Below, piece by piece: positions 24,117 through 35,758 of a stretch of DNA of 64,000 nucleotides. Made by a program: the position numbers and the translations under genes. The stretch comes from Psilocybe azurescens. Lineage: Eukaryota; Basidiomycota; Agaricomycetes; Agaricales; Agrocybaceae. The notes under the pieces are model-generated. The model was given only the letters and a program-made list of their open reading frames with translations, was not told where the DNA came from and made no database searches. Each line of letters starts with the position of its first letter. Positions within the stretch are counted from its first letter, which is position 1. The DNA is taken from positions 372,001 through 436,000 of the forward strand of contig JAJIRX010000533.1 of NCBI GenBank assembly GCA_023853785.1. Reading direction: 5' to 3'.

Positions 24117-26029
24117 TGAAATCCCTGGAAATTTTTGCAGTGCTATGGCGTTAATCTCTAACCGCCATGTACTGGGAGCCGACCCAGCAACAAATTCCAA
24201 CAGTGGCTTGGTCGGGAACACTCAACAGGGTCCCGTTGCTGGTGTGCTGTCAACCTCAAGCTAGTCAATTCTTAGGCGTACCCTATACATCAGCCCAGAG
24301 CCGGAAGGCACAACGCCTCCACCTAATTTCACCTCAGTCCTCAAAGCTGACAATTTCAGTGCCACTTGTCCACAGAATATGGCCGTATCCAGTATGGAGT
24401 TTCTGAAGCTGTCAGGAGGGCAAGGTATTGACATTCCAGAGTCGGAGGACTGCTTAACGGTCAACATATGGGTATCCAGTGTTAATAGAAAGCAGAAGAC
24501 CGCTGTACTCGTTTGAATTTACGGTGGCGGGTATCAATGGGGCTCGTTAGGCTGTCTCGTGTTCATAGTATTTATCCTCAAGTCTAATTCTCCATCTTTA
24601 GAGCAGCTACCCGATCCACAACGGCCAGAATTTTGTGCGAGACAACGACATCACGATCGTAACATTCAATTATCGTTTGAACATATTCTATCAGCCGAAT
24701 GCACCACAGCTTCTCAGTAAGACGAAGTCTCAGGATTTTGGTCTCCTTGACATCGATGCCGCAAATTCAATGGGTGCATGCCAATATTGGCGCTTTTGGA
24801 GGCGAACCGGAACGGATCTCTTTATTTGGCCAAAGTGCTGGAGGTGTAGCTTTCGATGCGTATACGTTTCTTCGCCCAAATGATACGATAGTCAAAGATT
24901 TATTTACCTCTTTAATCATACACTTACAAGGGCGCTGACGAGTTTGGTACTATTAGGTACTATTCAGCGGTCCGGAGCGTGAGTCGAAACAGCCGTAACT
25001 ATACGCGCGCTTAATTTGATTCAGACAAGGCAACTTGATTGTCTTTTAGCCTCAGTACAGGGGGCTCTATCAGCTCTATCCCAGCAAACGAAACTTATGA
25101 GGGCAATGTCTGGAACAGCCTTGCATCAAGTCTCAATTGTGGAAGTAGTAAGTCAAAGGAAGTCAAAATAATTGAGAAGTCAATTGACTACTGGCTATGG
25201 ATCCGGATGATGCACAAATTTCCTGGATGAAAGCGGTTCCATTCTGGAACTAGAGGATGCTGTCATGAAAGTGAGTGGTACTGTGTTCAAATGCGCAGTT
25301 TTTTGGTTAATGGATATCATTCGTTTCACAGATACTCCGGAGCGTGCAGCATCCGGGAATTTTTGAAGGTAGCATTCTTAACGAATTAGACGTTTTCGAG
25401 GTGGCAGTTACCATTCCTCCGGGAATTGTTCTTCCTTTGTTACTTAAGTCATAGCAGATCTCCGGACGCAGGGCTGTAGTTTTATATCCGGCAGTATCGT
25501 TATATCAATCAGTTCATCCCACAGGTCCTCTTCACTTGTCCGGCTGGAAGCAGCGTCCAAGATCGTTTTAATGCCAAGGTACCTATCTGGAGACATCAGT
25601 ATCAAGGTAAGAAATTTCCGTCTGCTAAATTAAAAATTTCCTTACCTTATTTTTGCGAGCCCTATTTGCTGACCTTTCTACGCGCCTGGAGTTGAGATCA
25701 TACCATCCAGCCGGGGTTCGCACTCGAAAGAGCCGACTTCGTCCGCTATTGCCTGCCAAAGGAAGAACCTACGACACTGAAATTCCCTGTGTTAAGTCCA
25801 CCGCATGCCAAGTGCCTCTTTCTGAGTACATGCAAAAAGCATGGGGCACCTTCGCAAGGGATCCCGCTCAGGAATTAGTCAACAATGGTTGACTGTGTAT
25901 AATGCGACATCGAACAGTCTACTCCAGCTCGGAGGTCCAGAAAACTCATCTAGGTTGACCCACGGGCAGGAGACATCGGTTGATACTATTTGTAACCATT
26001 CGAATGAACTACTCGCCTTTGCTACCTAA
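24117..26029 (+). pseudogene. Decayed type-B carboxylesterase
   Basis: An old third copy of the esterases at 39512 and 45277. From ATG 24117 (MKSLEIFAVLW then stop) it shows, in changing frames, SGGQGIDIPESEDCLTVNIW, a stop where paralogues read VWIYGGGFQFG (here IYGGGYQWG), NDITIVTFNYRLNIF, FGLLDIDAA, HANIGAFGGEPERISLFGQS followed by AGG, and a C-terminal piece DPAQELVNNG. The nucleophile elbow survives, but numerous stops and shifts, including one between DIDAA and HANIGAF, make it non-functional. It is much more diverged than the two tandem copies are from each other. Confidence 0.8.
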
Positions 26030-26574
26030 TTGTCTTCAGGCTTTGCTTAATACAATCGGGAATAATCATTCATATTATTGTGATCGTATGCACATCACAT
26101 AATATCGATGTCTGTCTAGGAGAGACTAACATAATCAAGGTCCTGCAATATAATATACTGCTAGTGGAGTCCAGATGCAGCTGGGGCTTTCACCTTCGCG
26201 CTCTGAACACTTCAATCATGTTCTGAAATGATTAATTTTCCTTGTATTTCATTGCACCATACATTAAAAAAGATAAAAGAAGGAAGTTTGACGCCAGAAC
26301 TTCATAGCTTGTCAACAACACAGTAACCGACGAGCGTTTCCATTTTCCACGACACCGTTCATTTCGAAAGGGCGAGGATGCTGCGAGAAGTGCAGGACAT
26401 TCGTTGAGCTTGCAGGCTTCAATCTTGTCTTCCATTCACAAGCGGCAATTCTTAATTCCAGTAATGGTCAGAAAGAGAAAAACGGTTTGACTATTTCGAT
26501 TTCCCCCCCAACATAAATTCCTCTGAAAGCTTTTAGTAGCGCCCTACAAGATATCATTCTGCCTTAAACACGCA
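26030..26574. other. Intergenic
   Basis: AT-rich interval between the esterase pseudogene and the tRNA gene. No supported feature. Confidence 0.45.
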
Positions 26575-26652
26575 TCGGGTATGGTGTAACGGCTAACATT
26601 GCCGCCTCTCACGTGATCGCGGCAGCTCGGGGTTCGATTCCCCGTACCCGAA
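26575..26652 (+). tRNA. tRNA-Glu (anticodon CTC) with a 6-nt intron
   Basis: The acceptor stem TCGGGTA (26575-26581) pairs with TACCCGA (26645-26651), with discriminator A at 26652. The T arm has CGGGG-TTCGATT-CCCCG. The anticodon stem GCCGC pairs with GCGGC around CTCTCACGTGATC, which is the 7-nt loop CTCTCAC interrupted by six bases after position 37. Anticodon CTC reads GAG (Glu). A short intron at the canonical site is normal for fungal nuclear tRNAs. It lies about 420 bp upstream of a FunK1 copy, at the edge of the duplicated FunK1 5' flank. Confidence 0.92.
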
Positions 26653-26654
26653 TA

Positions 26655-26659
26655 TTTTT
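26655..26659 (+). terminator. Pol III terminator of tRNA-Glu
   Basis: T5 run three bases after the discriminator base. Confidence 0.75.
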
Positions 26660-26724
26660 GACAGGGTTCATTGAATCCTGTCGACTTGTTTATTATTTTG
26701 ACTGTAGATCCTTCTTTTACACAG

Positions 26725-27070
26725 AGGTTTGTGGGAAGGTGACGGAGAAAAGGTAGTCGAATAGGATCATTCTAGAAACCGGGAAATTTTTTTATGGAAG
26801 CTACGAGCATGCGGGATACTGACCACCTGCGTCCAGCTGCTCAACCATATACGGGAGACAATGAACATGAAGGTCAGCCTCGGTCATTATACCGGATTTG
26901 GTCATAGTGCTGTAGCATGGCCGTGCAGACAGGAACAATGGTCAGTTCGTGGGAATTTGTTAACACCCCCACGTGCATCTGATTGAACGCGTCGCGAATG
27001 GCTCTTCAGAATACTATTTAAGATGCGCTGATATATCTCAGGTTCTGGTTCTTCACTTCTACAACACCCA
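26725..27070 (+). promoter_or_regulatory. FunK1 5' flank module, upstream of the 27071 copy
   Basis: Parallels 6785-7103 block by block: CATTCTAGAA, ATATACGGGAGACA, ATGAACATGAAGGTC, AACAATGGTCAG, CCCCCACGTGCATC, GATTGAACGCGTCGCG and TACTATTTAAGATGC (TATA-like) about 50 bp before the ATG. A roughly 30-bp insertion lies at about 26900-26935. Confidence 0.55.
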
Positions 27071-29905
27071 ATGGAGAACAACATCACCTCTAGGTAAATC
27101 CTGCTCTCATCCATGTTTCCATTCATTACTAACTCACGTTCACTATTGGCAGTGCTGTTCCCCCGTCTTTCCTGGAAGCTTCATACCTTCTTGGTCTTCA
27201 AGCTCTACCGATACTAGCCACCTTTCCAGGATCCCTGATACACCTCGTAGTCAAATATATTTTTGAGGGGGCGCTTTTATCACGCAGCTTCGTTCTTAAA
27301 TTGCCATAGAGATGGACGGCGAATTTGTGAGGAGCCCTGTTGACGAATTCCTCAAAACCTACCTTCCTTTCGCCCCCGACGAGGTGGAGACGAGGTATTT
27401 CGTGGAGAAGCTGCTTCAGAGCATACCGCCTGCCTCGGATTCTTCAGAAGGGAGAGAAATTCTCACCAGGGCAAAGTCCAAGCTTCCTATCTTAGTGGGA
27501 CAGGAGGAACAGTATCAATTCCATCACTATCCTAAGCCTGCTATCAAGAGGTCGACTCATGAGAGCGAGGCTGTTGCTTTACACCATGGGTCGATATTGC
27601 TCAAGCTATTGGAAATATTCCACATCCACAAGAGACTCGAAAGCGCAATCAGTGCAATTATCGTAACATGCCATACAAGCGTATAGCCTCGGACATTCTT
27701 GGTTCTGACAACATGATAGACGCCGCATTCCTTCGGCCTTGCGACGAGGCCGTGGATTTACGGACGACAGACATCGCGGTGGTCATAGAACAGAAGCTTT
27801 CAACTGTGAAAAGGCGAGAGGTATGTTGCTTTGCAATTTTCAAGGTTCAGGTGCCTTTTGACATGCGCTTATCATTTATTATCGATTTAGAATGCCGTGC
27901 AGGCTGTCTCTGCCAACGTTCAGATTATGAACGACGACGTTCGCCGTATGTTCACATTCGGGGTGCGTCTTTCAATTTATTTATTTATCTAAGAGCAACA
28001 TTCAAATTGATATCAATTTCAAGATAACGATAGAATCCGACGAGGTGACTCTCTGGTATCATTCTCGATCGCACTCTGCCGTTTCAGAGCGTTTCAGCTT
28101 TATCCAGGTTTGGGGCTTGTCATATCTCGCGGAGAACATTCACTAATTTGCTTTGAAAGAACCCTAAGGTATTGATCAGAATTTTGGCCGCATTTTTGTT
28201 TGCTACAGACGAGGAGTTGGGCTACGACCCGATGGTGACACGCGAGAAAGACGGCTGCTACACGTTCAAGATACCAGACCCGATGATCACTGATCAATGT
28301 CAGTGTTTCCGCACTGTCGACACACTCTCAGAGTATCGCTCAAATAACATCACCGGACGTATGGCTCGTGTTTATAAAGTTACCAAGCTTGATGACAAAG
28401 GGGAGGCCATCGGTGAACCCCTCGTTCTCAAGGACGTTTGGCTCGACCAGTCAGCGTTAACTGAGAGAGAAATCCAGAACGCTATTTTCAACGACATCGA
28501 AAAGTTTTGGCAAGCTCCTACTGAGATAGAGCAGATGAGGAAGCTGCAGGAGGACCACAAACAACTTGTTAAAGATAAAGGATACAGGCAATACTTCCTT
28601 GCAATTGTGCTCGATCATTCTGGCACAACCACGACAGATTATCCTGCTGGAGCTGTGATAAAGAGGGGATTACTTCAAGAGCCCGATCTCAAGAAACACA
28701 CCCCTAAAAGCAGCACTGGAACCAACGCCATGTTCAGCGACAGTCGGAGTAGAAATGAAGGCACGCACCCCGTCAACAAGGTCGAAGTTCCGGTAGCTCC
28801 TCGTACTTTCGAAATCAAGAAGCACTACCGTGTTGTGTTTCAAGAGGTCTGCAGGACTGTGGGCAAGCTCGGAACCCTTGGTGAGGTTGTCGATGTCCTG
28901 TACCAAGCACTTATTCGTACGTCAATAGTTGCTATTTAATAAGTTTTATCCTCATATAAGCTTTCAGCGCTCCAATTGCTTTTTTGTGCTGGATGGGTCC
29001 ACCGCGACATCAGCTCAGGAAACATTATGGCCTACCGGGACAATTTGGATAACGCCCAGGAGCCCTGGAAGGTTAAACTTTCAGACCTCGAATATGCGAG
29101 GAAATTTCCCCCTCCCGATGATTATGAAGCGGCAGTTGATCCCAAAACGGTAAATTCGTTACCATTATCCAATTTGGACCTGCTTAACAGATTATTAGGG
29201 GACTCCGTACTTCATGCCCATTGAAGTTATGCAGAGAAAATATCTCTTCAACTCGAAACAGGCAGACTTATGGGCGGCCCCCGTAGTCAGCGCTTTAGAG
29301 CTTGAGGCTGAGGACGCGCAGTCTCTGGCTTCCGATTCGGCAACGGATCTATCATCTGTGACAGTTGTCTACAACTTTCAACATGATCTGGAATCTTTAT
29401 GGTGGATTTTGCTATGGACCATCACCTGTCGCATCAACTCGGACGTGGCATTTCACTACGGCAGCCCAATCTTCGTTAACCAACTCCAGCCTACAGATGC
29501 GCGATACAAGTGCCTCACGGAGAGCATTATTCAACACCTTCAAACGTGGATGCCTCCATCGAAGGAACGTCTTACTTTGTCTTCATCGATGAATTCATTG
29601 AGGTACCTCATGAGTCTGCATTACATAAAACGTGTGGGCCTTGGAAATCACCTCAAAGCCGAACATTACGTTTCAATCCACAAGGACTTCGCGGATATTT
29701 TCGTCACTATAAAGAAAACCGCCTCAGAATGGTTTGCTATTCCCTTAATCACTCGCAAGGCCACCGATAGTGTACATGAACAGTCTGTTTGAAGCGACAG
29801 CGCCCAGACGAAGACAATACCGATCCAAGACAGGCCGAGGATGAGGGGCGCTCTCAAGCTAAGCTCGCGAGGACGGACGAATCTCCCGAGGACAAGGAGA
29901 AGTGA
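27071..29905 (+). pseudogene. FunK1 kinase copy with nonsense and frameshift lesions
   Basis: Exon structure parallels the 7104 gene: 27071-27093, an exon 3 region ending 27820, 27891-27962 (72 nt), 28024-28107 (84 nt), 28160-28916, 28968-29149 and 29199 to the end. Lesions: in-frame TGA 27264 and TAA 27297 ahead of IAIEMDGEFVRSPVDEF; a one-base deletion at 27580/27581 that splits GSILLK from DIAQAIGNIP; and a deletion near 29788 that stops the frame at 29792 although KRQRPDEDNTDPRQ continues to a later stop at 29903-29905. The kinase core is intact: LVLKDVWLDQSALTEREIQ, GWVHRDISSGNIMAY, VKLSDLEYARKF, GTPYFMPIEVM. Initiation at internal ATG 27312 would still meet the second lesion. It is probably a young pseudogene. 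Confidence 0.78.
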
Positions 29906-31818
29906 GGCGTACTACTGATTCCGTATATAGCTTGCACGGCGTTGTCTCCCCATTTTCCCTCCTCCATTCCTTTCTCTCTCATCCTCCAATTTCTTCATTC
30001 CTCTCTCTCGTTCCCTGCCTCTAATTTTTCTCTTCATTTCGCAACATCTTTAGGATTACGTTGTCTCGTTTCTTTTTTATATTTCTGCGATGTCCGATAT
30101 GCTTGTTACCTGAATAATAACTGTTACTTGAACTTCCCGCGTATGTCTGACCTCCCGGCACATACAAGCACCTTCCAATCTCCATCGCTTGACAAATATC
30201 TTCCCTTTAAACGAATTTGTAAATGTGACAACTGCTGAGACATTCGTATATAATGCTAACGTGTTTTGGACAACTGATTCTCACCTACCGATTTCGCACT
30301 TGTCGAAAGTCAGGTAAAACGCGGTTCGAAAGCAAGCCCAAAACGGAATCGTACATTATAGGGCCGTGTTTGTGAGAAATGCGCCGAATACTACAGCACT
30401 GTTCTAACGCGCCTATAGTACGTATACTCATTCTCTCACTATCTACCTCTATTTGTTTGATTTCGCAGCCCTCCGAGCATAAGAATTACTAGTCGATTGT
30501 CAGAGTTTCGTACGTAAAATAGAATGGAAGGAACCCACATGATAAGAGACTTGACCGGACCCTGATCCGTCATCGACTTCTTTGCTTTGCGTCGACCGAA
30601 ACGGCACTGAGCACATCGCATCTGGTGTGACATGCATCAACTCGGAGCTGTATCAAGAATGGCGCGACGGTGTGACCATGGATAATCAGACGATTGTGTA
30701 AGCAAATATCTGAGACGAAGTTAAGATAGCGCTCCTGGATGGTCCAGTGAGAGTGTACTAGCCATGATGTAACGGACGTCAAAAGGAATATGAGATCTTC
30801 CGGCCAGCGACGAGATATAAATTCATAATGGCCGCAGCCTCGGGCAGCCAATGGGCCCGAGTACTTATAAGTTGACCTTTATGAAAGCCCGGTGTCGCAG
30901 GGCTCACTGAGAGTCACGCGGAAGATGACAGGACCACGATATATCGATTGAACGACTGACTGGGTTACAGGTGTGTACGGTGCATAAGGTAAGAGAAGTC
31001 GGTGTCAAAGGAAAAGGTTGGGGATCGTGGTCACGTGTACGTAAATGTAGAAGATAAGATAACATGGAAAAGGGGCTGTGGTAAGACTGGGGCGCCAGGC
31101 TTACACTTTATGCGGATTTTTAATCCCGAATGGAGTCAAATCTTTGCAGATCCTTTTTCCATATTTGGTGATTTTGATGACAAGAATCTCCAGTCGTCTC
31201 GCCCGAACTTTGGTCAAACTTTGGTACCAAAACAGGAGACCACCGCAAGACCACCGCAAGATCGCCGTCCAATGATCGATGACTTGGAGATAGAGAAAGC
31301 CTGAGGCTGAGGAGCTTCGGCGAAAAGCGAGGGACTAGCCAGGAAGTAGCCAGTTAGCAGGTATTTCTTGGACTGTGTTCACACCTGAGGTGAACCTGAG
31401 GTTGGCAAGAGGTGAGCAATCATTAATCAAGAATCGAGACGAGCGCCGATGCTGTTACTTGATTGGTTATTTTTGATTGGCCATAATAGCCAGGAGCTTC
31501 GGAAAATTACCGGTATCAACTAAACGGTAAACAGTCGCCAAACAGTTGCCTCGGTAAACTCCTTTCAACTTTTCTTTGCCTTTTCATGACCTTTTCTGGA
31601 CTGTTCCCTGACTTTGCTTGCCCGGACTGGTTTTGGCTGTCTAACTCGTCTCTAGCATTACGGCATAGTCGATACTATGGATCATCGAAAATCTTTTGGG
31701 ACCCAGGCAGACCCGGGTTGCCCGACACGGAGTGCCTACATACATGAATTTTACCGCTTTGAGATGGCATATAAAATGGGTGGCTCTGAAAGATGCGCCA
31801 TTCTCTCTCTCGAAAATC
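29906..31818. other. Intergenic
   Basis: About 1.9 kb without a supported gene. It opens with a C/T-rich tract at about 29945-30020. Short ORFs at 30439-30851 (-) and 31002-31304 (+) show no recognisable domain or splice structure. Confidence 0.45.
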
Positions 31819-34374
31819 ATGCCTTACCTAGCGCAGATAGCATCTGCACTCGCAGTTCTTTGGGTGACCTGGCGTTTCCTCAGGCGGCGTTTGCATCCAA
31901 CAATCCTGGAAAACGTTCCTGGTCCTCCCGGAGAGTCGTGGATAGCAGGTGAGTGATCAATGCTATTCCAGACAGGTCCTAGCTGTAACCCTTATCTTTT
32001 CACCTTTTCAACACTCAGGCTCGCTCAACTATGTGCGAAACCATAAGGGATGGGGCTATCATCAAAATTTGGCAGATACATGTAAGCGCCCATGCAATAG
32101 TCGTACATACCCGTATTGATTGTCATCAAGATGGGAAGGTTGTTCGTCTAAAAGGAGCATGGCAGTCCGACAGATTGCTTGTATTTGATCAAAAGGCGAT
32201 GTATCATGTCCTTGTCAAAGTGAGCATGATCTTATCCTGTGTGATACCTCTGACATTAATTACGCACCTCAAGGACTACAATATCTATGAGGAGACAGAT
32301 TCATTCATTGAGTACGGATTTCACGGCTTTCTGGTGTCCATTGTCTTTTCGGTCTAAATTGCAGTTGAAAGGGGGAACAAAGTTATGTTTGGTCACGGAA
32401 TATTCACCTCACTTGGTCGGCACACACCCTCTTCAAAGGACTATCATCTTCTGATCCGCTCTTTACAGGTGACGAACATCGCCGACACAGAAGGATGCTG
32501 AACCCTGTTTTCTCGAGTGCTCATATGCGACAAATGGGTAAGTTTTTTTTCTACCCTGGACATTATGATGGATGTTGAAGATTGGATTTCATGATAAGTG
32601 CCCATATTCTACGAGGTCTCACACAAGGCAAGCGCGAGCATGAACCATATGCTACTCTATTTGACTAACGACCATGCTCAGGTTAAAGACGTTTTCCTTA
32701 ACAAGGTTAAGAATGGGCCACAGGAGGTTCGCACTTGTCAAAGTCTACAGCCCTACATTAGAAAAGTGACTAACTAAGAATCTTAGGTTGATGTTGTTAA
32801 CTGGATGACACGTTTGGCGTTGGAGCTCATCGGCCAGAGTGGGCTTGGCTACTCTTTTGACGAATTGACTGAGACCAGCCCCAGCATAAATATGGCATGA
32901 TGTCCAAAAAGCTAGTGTGAGCGCGATCTATGTTATTGGGATGTGACAATATCGCTGACTTGAAGCTGTGTTTCATGAAGCACAATGCAAGGAGACGAAT
33001 TCGTACGAGACTGGGTCATGCCAAGGCTGACAAGGATCGGGTCACCCGCATTCCGCAAATTCCTGGTGGACTTGATGCCTTTTGAAGCCATCGCAGGCAT
33101 GCGCGAGATCGTAACAGTGCTGCACGATACCTCGACACTGATCTTTGACACAAAGAAAAAGGCTCTCGCTGCGGGTGATGAAGCTGTCGCAAACCAAATT
33201 GGTAGAGGAAAGGACATTATCAGCATCTTAAGTGAGTGGGCACCAAAGCTCGTTTTATAATTTGCTAACCTACTTCTTACTAGTGAAAAGGAATGTGTTA
33301 GCGTCGGATGAAGATAAATTATCAGATGAAGAAGTTTTGGCGCAAATCACGTACGCCTTTCCGAACGATCTTTTGAAATTTCAATGTCTTAACATTAGTT
33401 TCGCAGATCGTTGACTTTTGCTGCAACTGACACAACATCGGGGGCCTTATCGCGTATTCTCCACCAGCTGGCCATTCGTAAAGACGCTCAGGACAGAGTC
33501 CGGGAAGAAATCAGAGAGGCACGAAGGGATAATGGGGGCCAGGATATTGGTTACGATGATCTAGCAACGCTTCCCTATCTCGATGCCGTCTGCAGGGAGA
33601 CCCTTCGTCTGTGCGTATCCGTGTGGAAATTACCGAGATGTATGTTAATCTTGCCTCGACCCATAGCTACCCACCGATCTCTTGGGTACCGAGGGAGTAC
33701 GTACTCAACATTTGATTGTACCATATGACACTCACCGGCTCTTTAGGACTAACGAAGATATAATTCTGCCCCTGTCTCAACCTATCAAAGGCATCAACGG
33801 CGAGGAAATCCGAGAAATACCACTTCCCAAGGGCACGAATGTTAGCGTCTCATTGCTGGCTGCAAATAGAGATCCAGATTTATGGGGTCCCGATGCGCTG
33901 GAGTGGAAACCCGAGAGATGGCTCAATCCCCTTCCGGAGTCTTTGGTCGAAGCTCATGTACCAGGAATTTATTCACACTTGTAAGGAAGAACTACACCAG
34001 CTCGTGACGGTTTTAGAGAATCTAATCAGATTACGCTTCTACAGGATGACATTCCTCGGAGGTGGTCGATCCTGCCTGTAAGCAGTTTCTATCGTCTCCG
34101 GTTGCATTGGGATCGCTAACAAATTCCTTTTTCTTATCATAGTGGATTCAAATTCTCCCAACTAGAGATGAGTACGTTGCTCCATGGCAGAATCCATGTC
34201 TCATTTGTCTGACAAATTACTGCAGAGGTTGTCCTTACACTTTTGCTGGAGAATCTCGAGTTCTCCCTCAGTGAAAAGAAGATTATCTGGCAAATGTTCG
34301 CCATCTCCACACCCAACACCGATCCCGATAGCGTGATCCCTACCATGCCAATGATCATAAGCCTGGCTAAGTAA
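31819..34374 (+). CDS. Cytochrome P450 monooxygenase (tandem copy 1)
   Basis: Many small exons: 31819-31948, 32019-32081, 32131-32219, 32274-32311, 32372-32415, 32469-32537, 32599-32627, 32682-32726, 32787-32916, 32981-33231, 33284-33350, 33407 to about 33630, and on to TAA 34372-34374. The N-terminal anchor is followed by the Pro hinge VPGPPGESW. The I-helix is TFAATDTTS, the K-helix ETLRL, the PERW region WKPERWL, and the heme-binding loop FLGGGRSC followed by LGF supplies the proximal Cys. An ER-anchored class II P450 needing CPR is expected; the substrate is unknown. The intron after YEVSHK (32628-32681) is GC-AG. Exon 9 is one base short in the C run 32879-32882 (130 nt where phase needs 131), breaking the frame before HKYGMMSKKL. 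No other lesion was found. Confidence 0.85.
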
Positions 34375-34691
34375 CCGGGTTTCAAGAACGCGTTTCAAAC
34401 AATGTTCTTTTACTGGCTCGCCTCTTTCGTCTTGTTCTTCATAGATGGCACGACACGATTGGAAACACATATTCTACCTTTATTATAAAATTTTGTAACA
34501 TGTATATAGATATCTTCGATTCTCATAGCATCTTATTACCATTTCCTATTCGACCATTTATGTCTTGCCTGGTTAAGTTGGGTGGAAGCTGATACATCCA
34601 TACAGTAAGTAACTAGGCACGGTCACCACGGTCTGCAATGCTATTCAGCGCAGCACTCGTTATGGAGCCAATCACCGCATATCCCTTATGT

Positions 34692-35241
34692 GGCATATCT
34701 AGTGTTGTTGGCAAAACGTCGCCATTTCGCCTCGCCGGCCAAAACAGCCTGGCGAAACGTGGCGACAAATATTAAATATTTGCGTTGGTTATTTGTTTGT
34801 TTTGTGCTCACTCATCAGTGGTTTCCATCAAACACATTGAACTCCGCTATATGCCGACAAAATGCCGGTCTGCGTCTTGAAATTCCCTTGATAGGCTCCG
34901 CCGACATGCCGTCTTTTGGTGGCTGTGGCACCCAGCAGACGACTTTATTCTCGAGTACTTCATAAAGTCGGCAAGATCAATCAGAAAACCTGTTGTTGAA
35001 AAGTGTAATGCCTGTACTATCCAGACAGCATACTAGTTATGTAGCATAAACTTATTTATTTAATGGTTTTTGCTTTGTTTCTACTTAGTTATGCTCAAAA
35101 ACAACAAAGACTATATCAAAGTTTACGTAATAATGAGTTTCGCCAATCGCCAAGTATCGCCATTTTCCCACGCCAGGGGTATCACCTCGCCGGCGAATGG
35201 CGAATGCTCCGTGGAGTATTGCCATCCACACTAGGCATATC
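34692..35241. repeat. 8-bp target-site duplication flanking the MITE
   Basis: GGCATATC directly abuts the left terminus (ending 34699) and the right terminus (starting 35234). Perfect conservation suggests a fairly recent insertion. Confidence 0.85.
34700..35233. mobile_element. Non-autonomous hAT-type MITE, 534 bp
   Basis: Terminal inverted repeats TAGTGTTGTTGGCAAAAC (left) and, reverse-complemented, TAGTGTGGATGGCAATAC (right) match at 15 of 18 positions. The element is bounded on both sides by the exact 8-bp direct repeat GGCATATC (34692-34699 and 35234-35241), a target-site duplication of the length typical of hAT transposons. Subterminal GCCATTTCGCC / GGCGAATGGCGAA motifs lie inside each end. 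No transposase is encoded; small ORFs inside are incidental. It sits between the two P450 genes. Confidence 0.85.
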
Positions 35242-35758
35242 CAGCCTTTTTGGCGGCACTGAATTGTCTCTTTGTTCAGAAAGAGATGCCTTTAATTGTG
35301 GTACGTTTATAAACCCTAGTGACACACTGAATCCAGCGCTGCTGCTGTTAGACGCATCCATCGCCTACACCGTTTCTTCCATCCTTGCTGATCGAACGTG
35401 ATGCGAGACTCGAAGCTTGAGCTTGAGCTATGATTAATCAGGCCTGAGATCTTGAGACTGCAAGGTGGAACGTTCAGATCCGGCCTTGATTGACCTGTTC
35501 AAACTCAAGTCTTGAACCTTACTCTCACCATCAATTTCGATTCGGCTTTCAAATCAATATCCTCAAGACGTTGCCACGAATTTCGAATCTATAAATATGT
35601 TTTGCATCCCGCCAGGCCCGAAACGGCTGACTATCCACCGTTTCACCGAGATTTGTAATGTAAGGCCTAGGAAATTCAGGCTGATTTAGGTTCGTTCATG
35701 TGGATATGGCTTACAACACGAAGGCATTGAAAGAAAATACTCCCAGAATACTACTCTC

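Noticed and set aside
31002..31304. 100-codon ORF beginning MSKEKVGDRG
   Set aside because: No recognisable domain and not bordered by splice or promoter signals; probably chance.
34690..35401. Two ORFs (34690-34965 and 35063-35401)
   Set aside because: They lie within or across the ends of the MITE, with no transposase or other motif.
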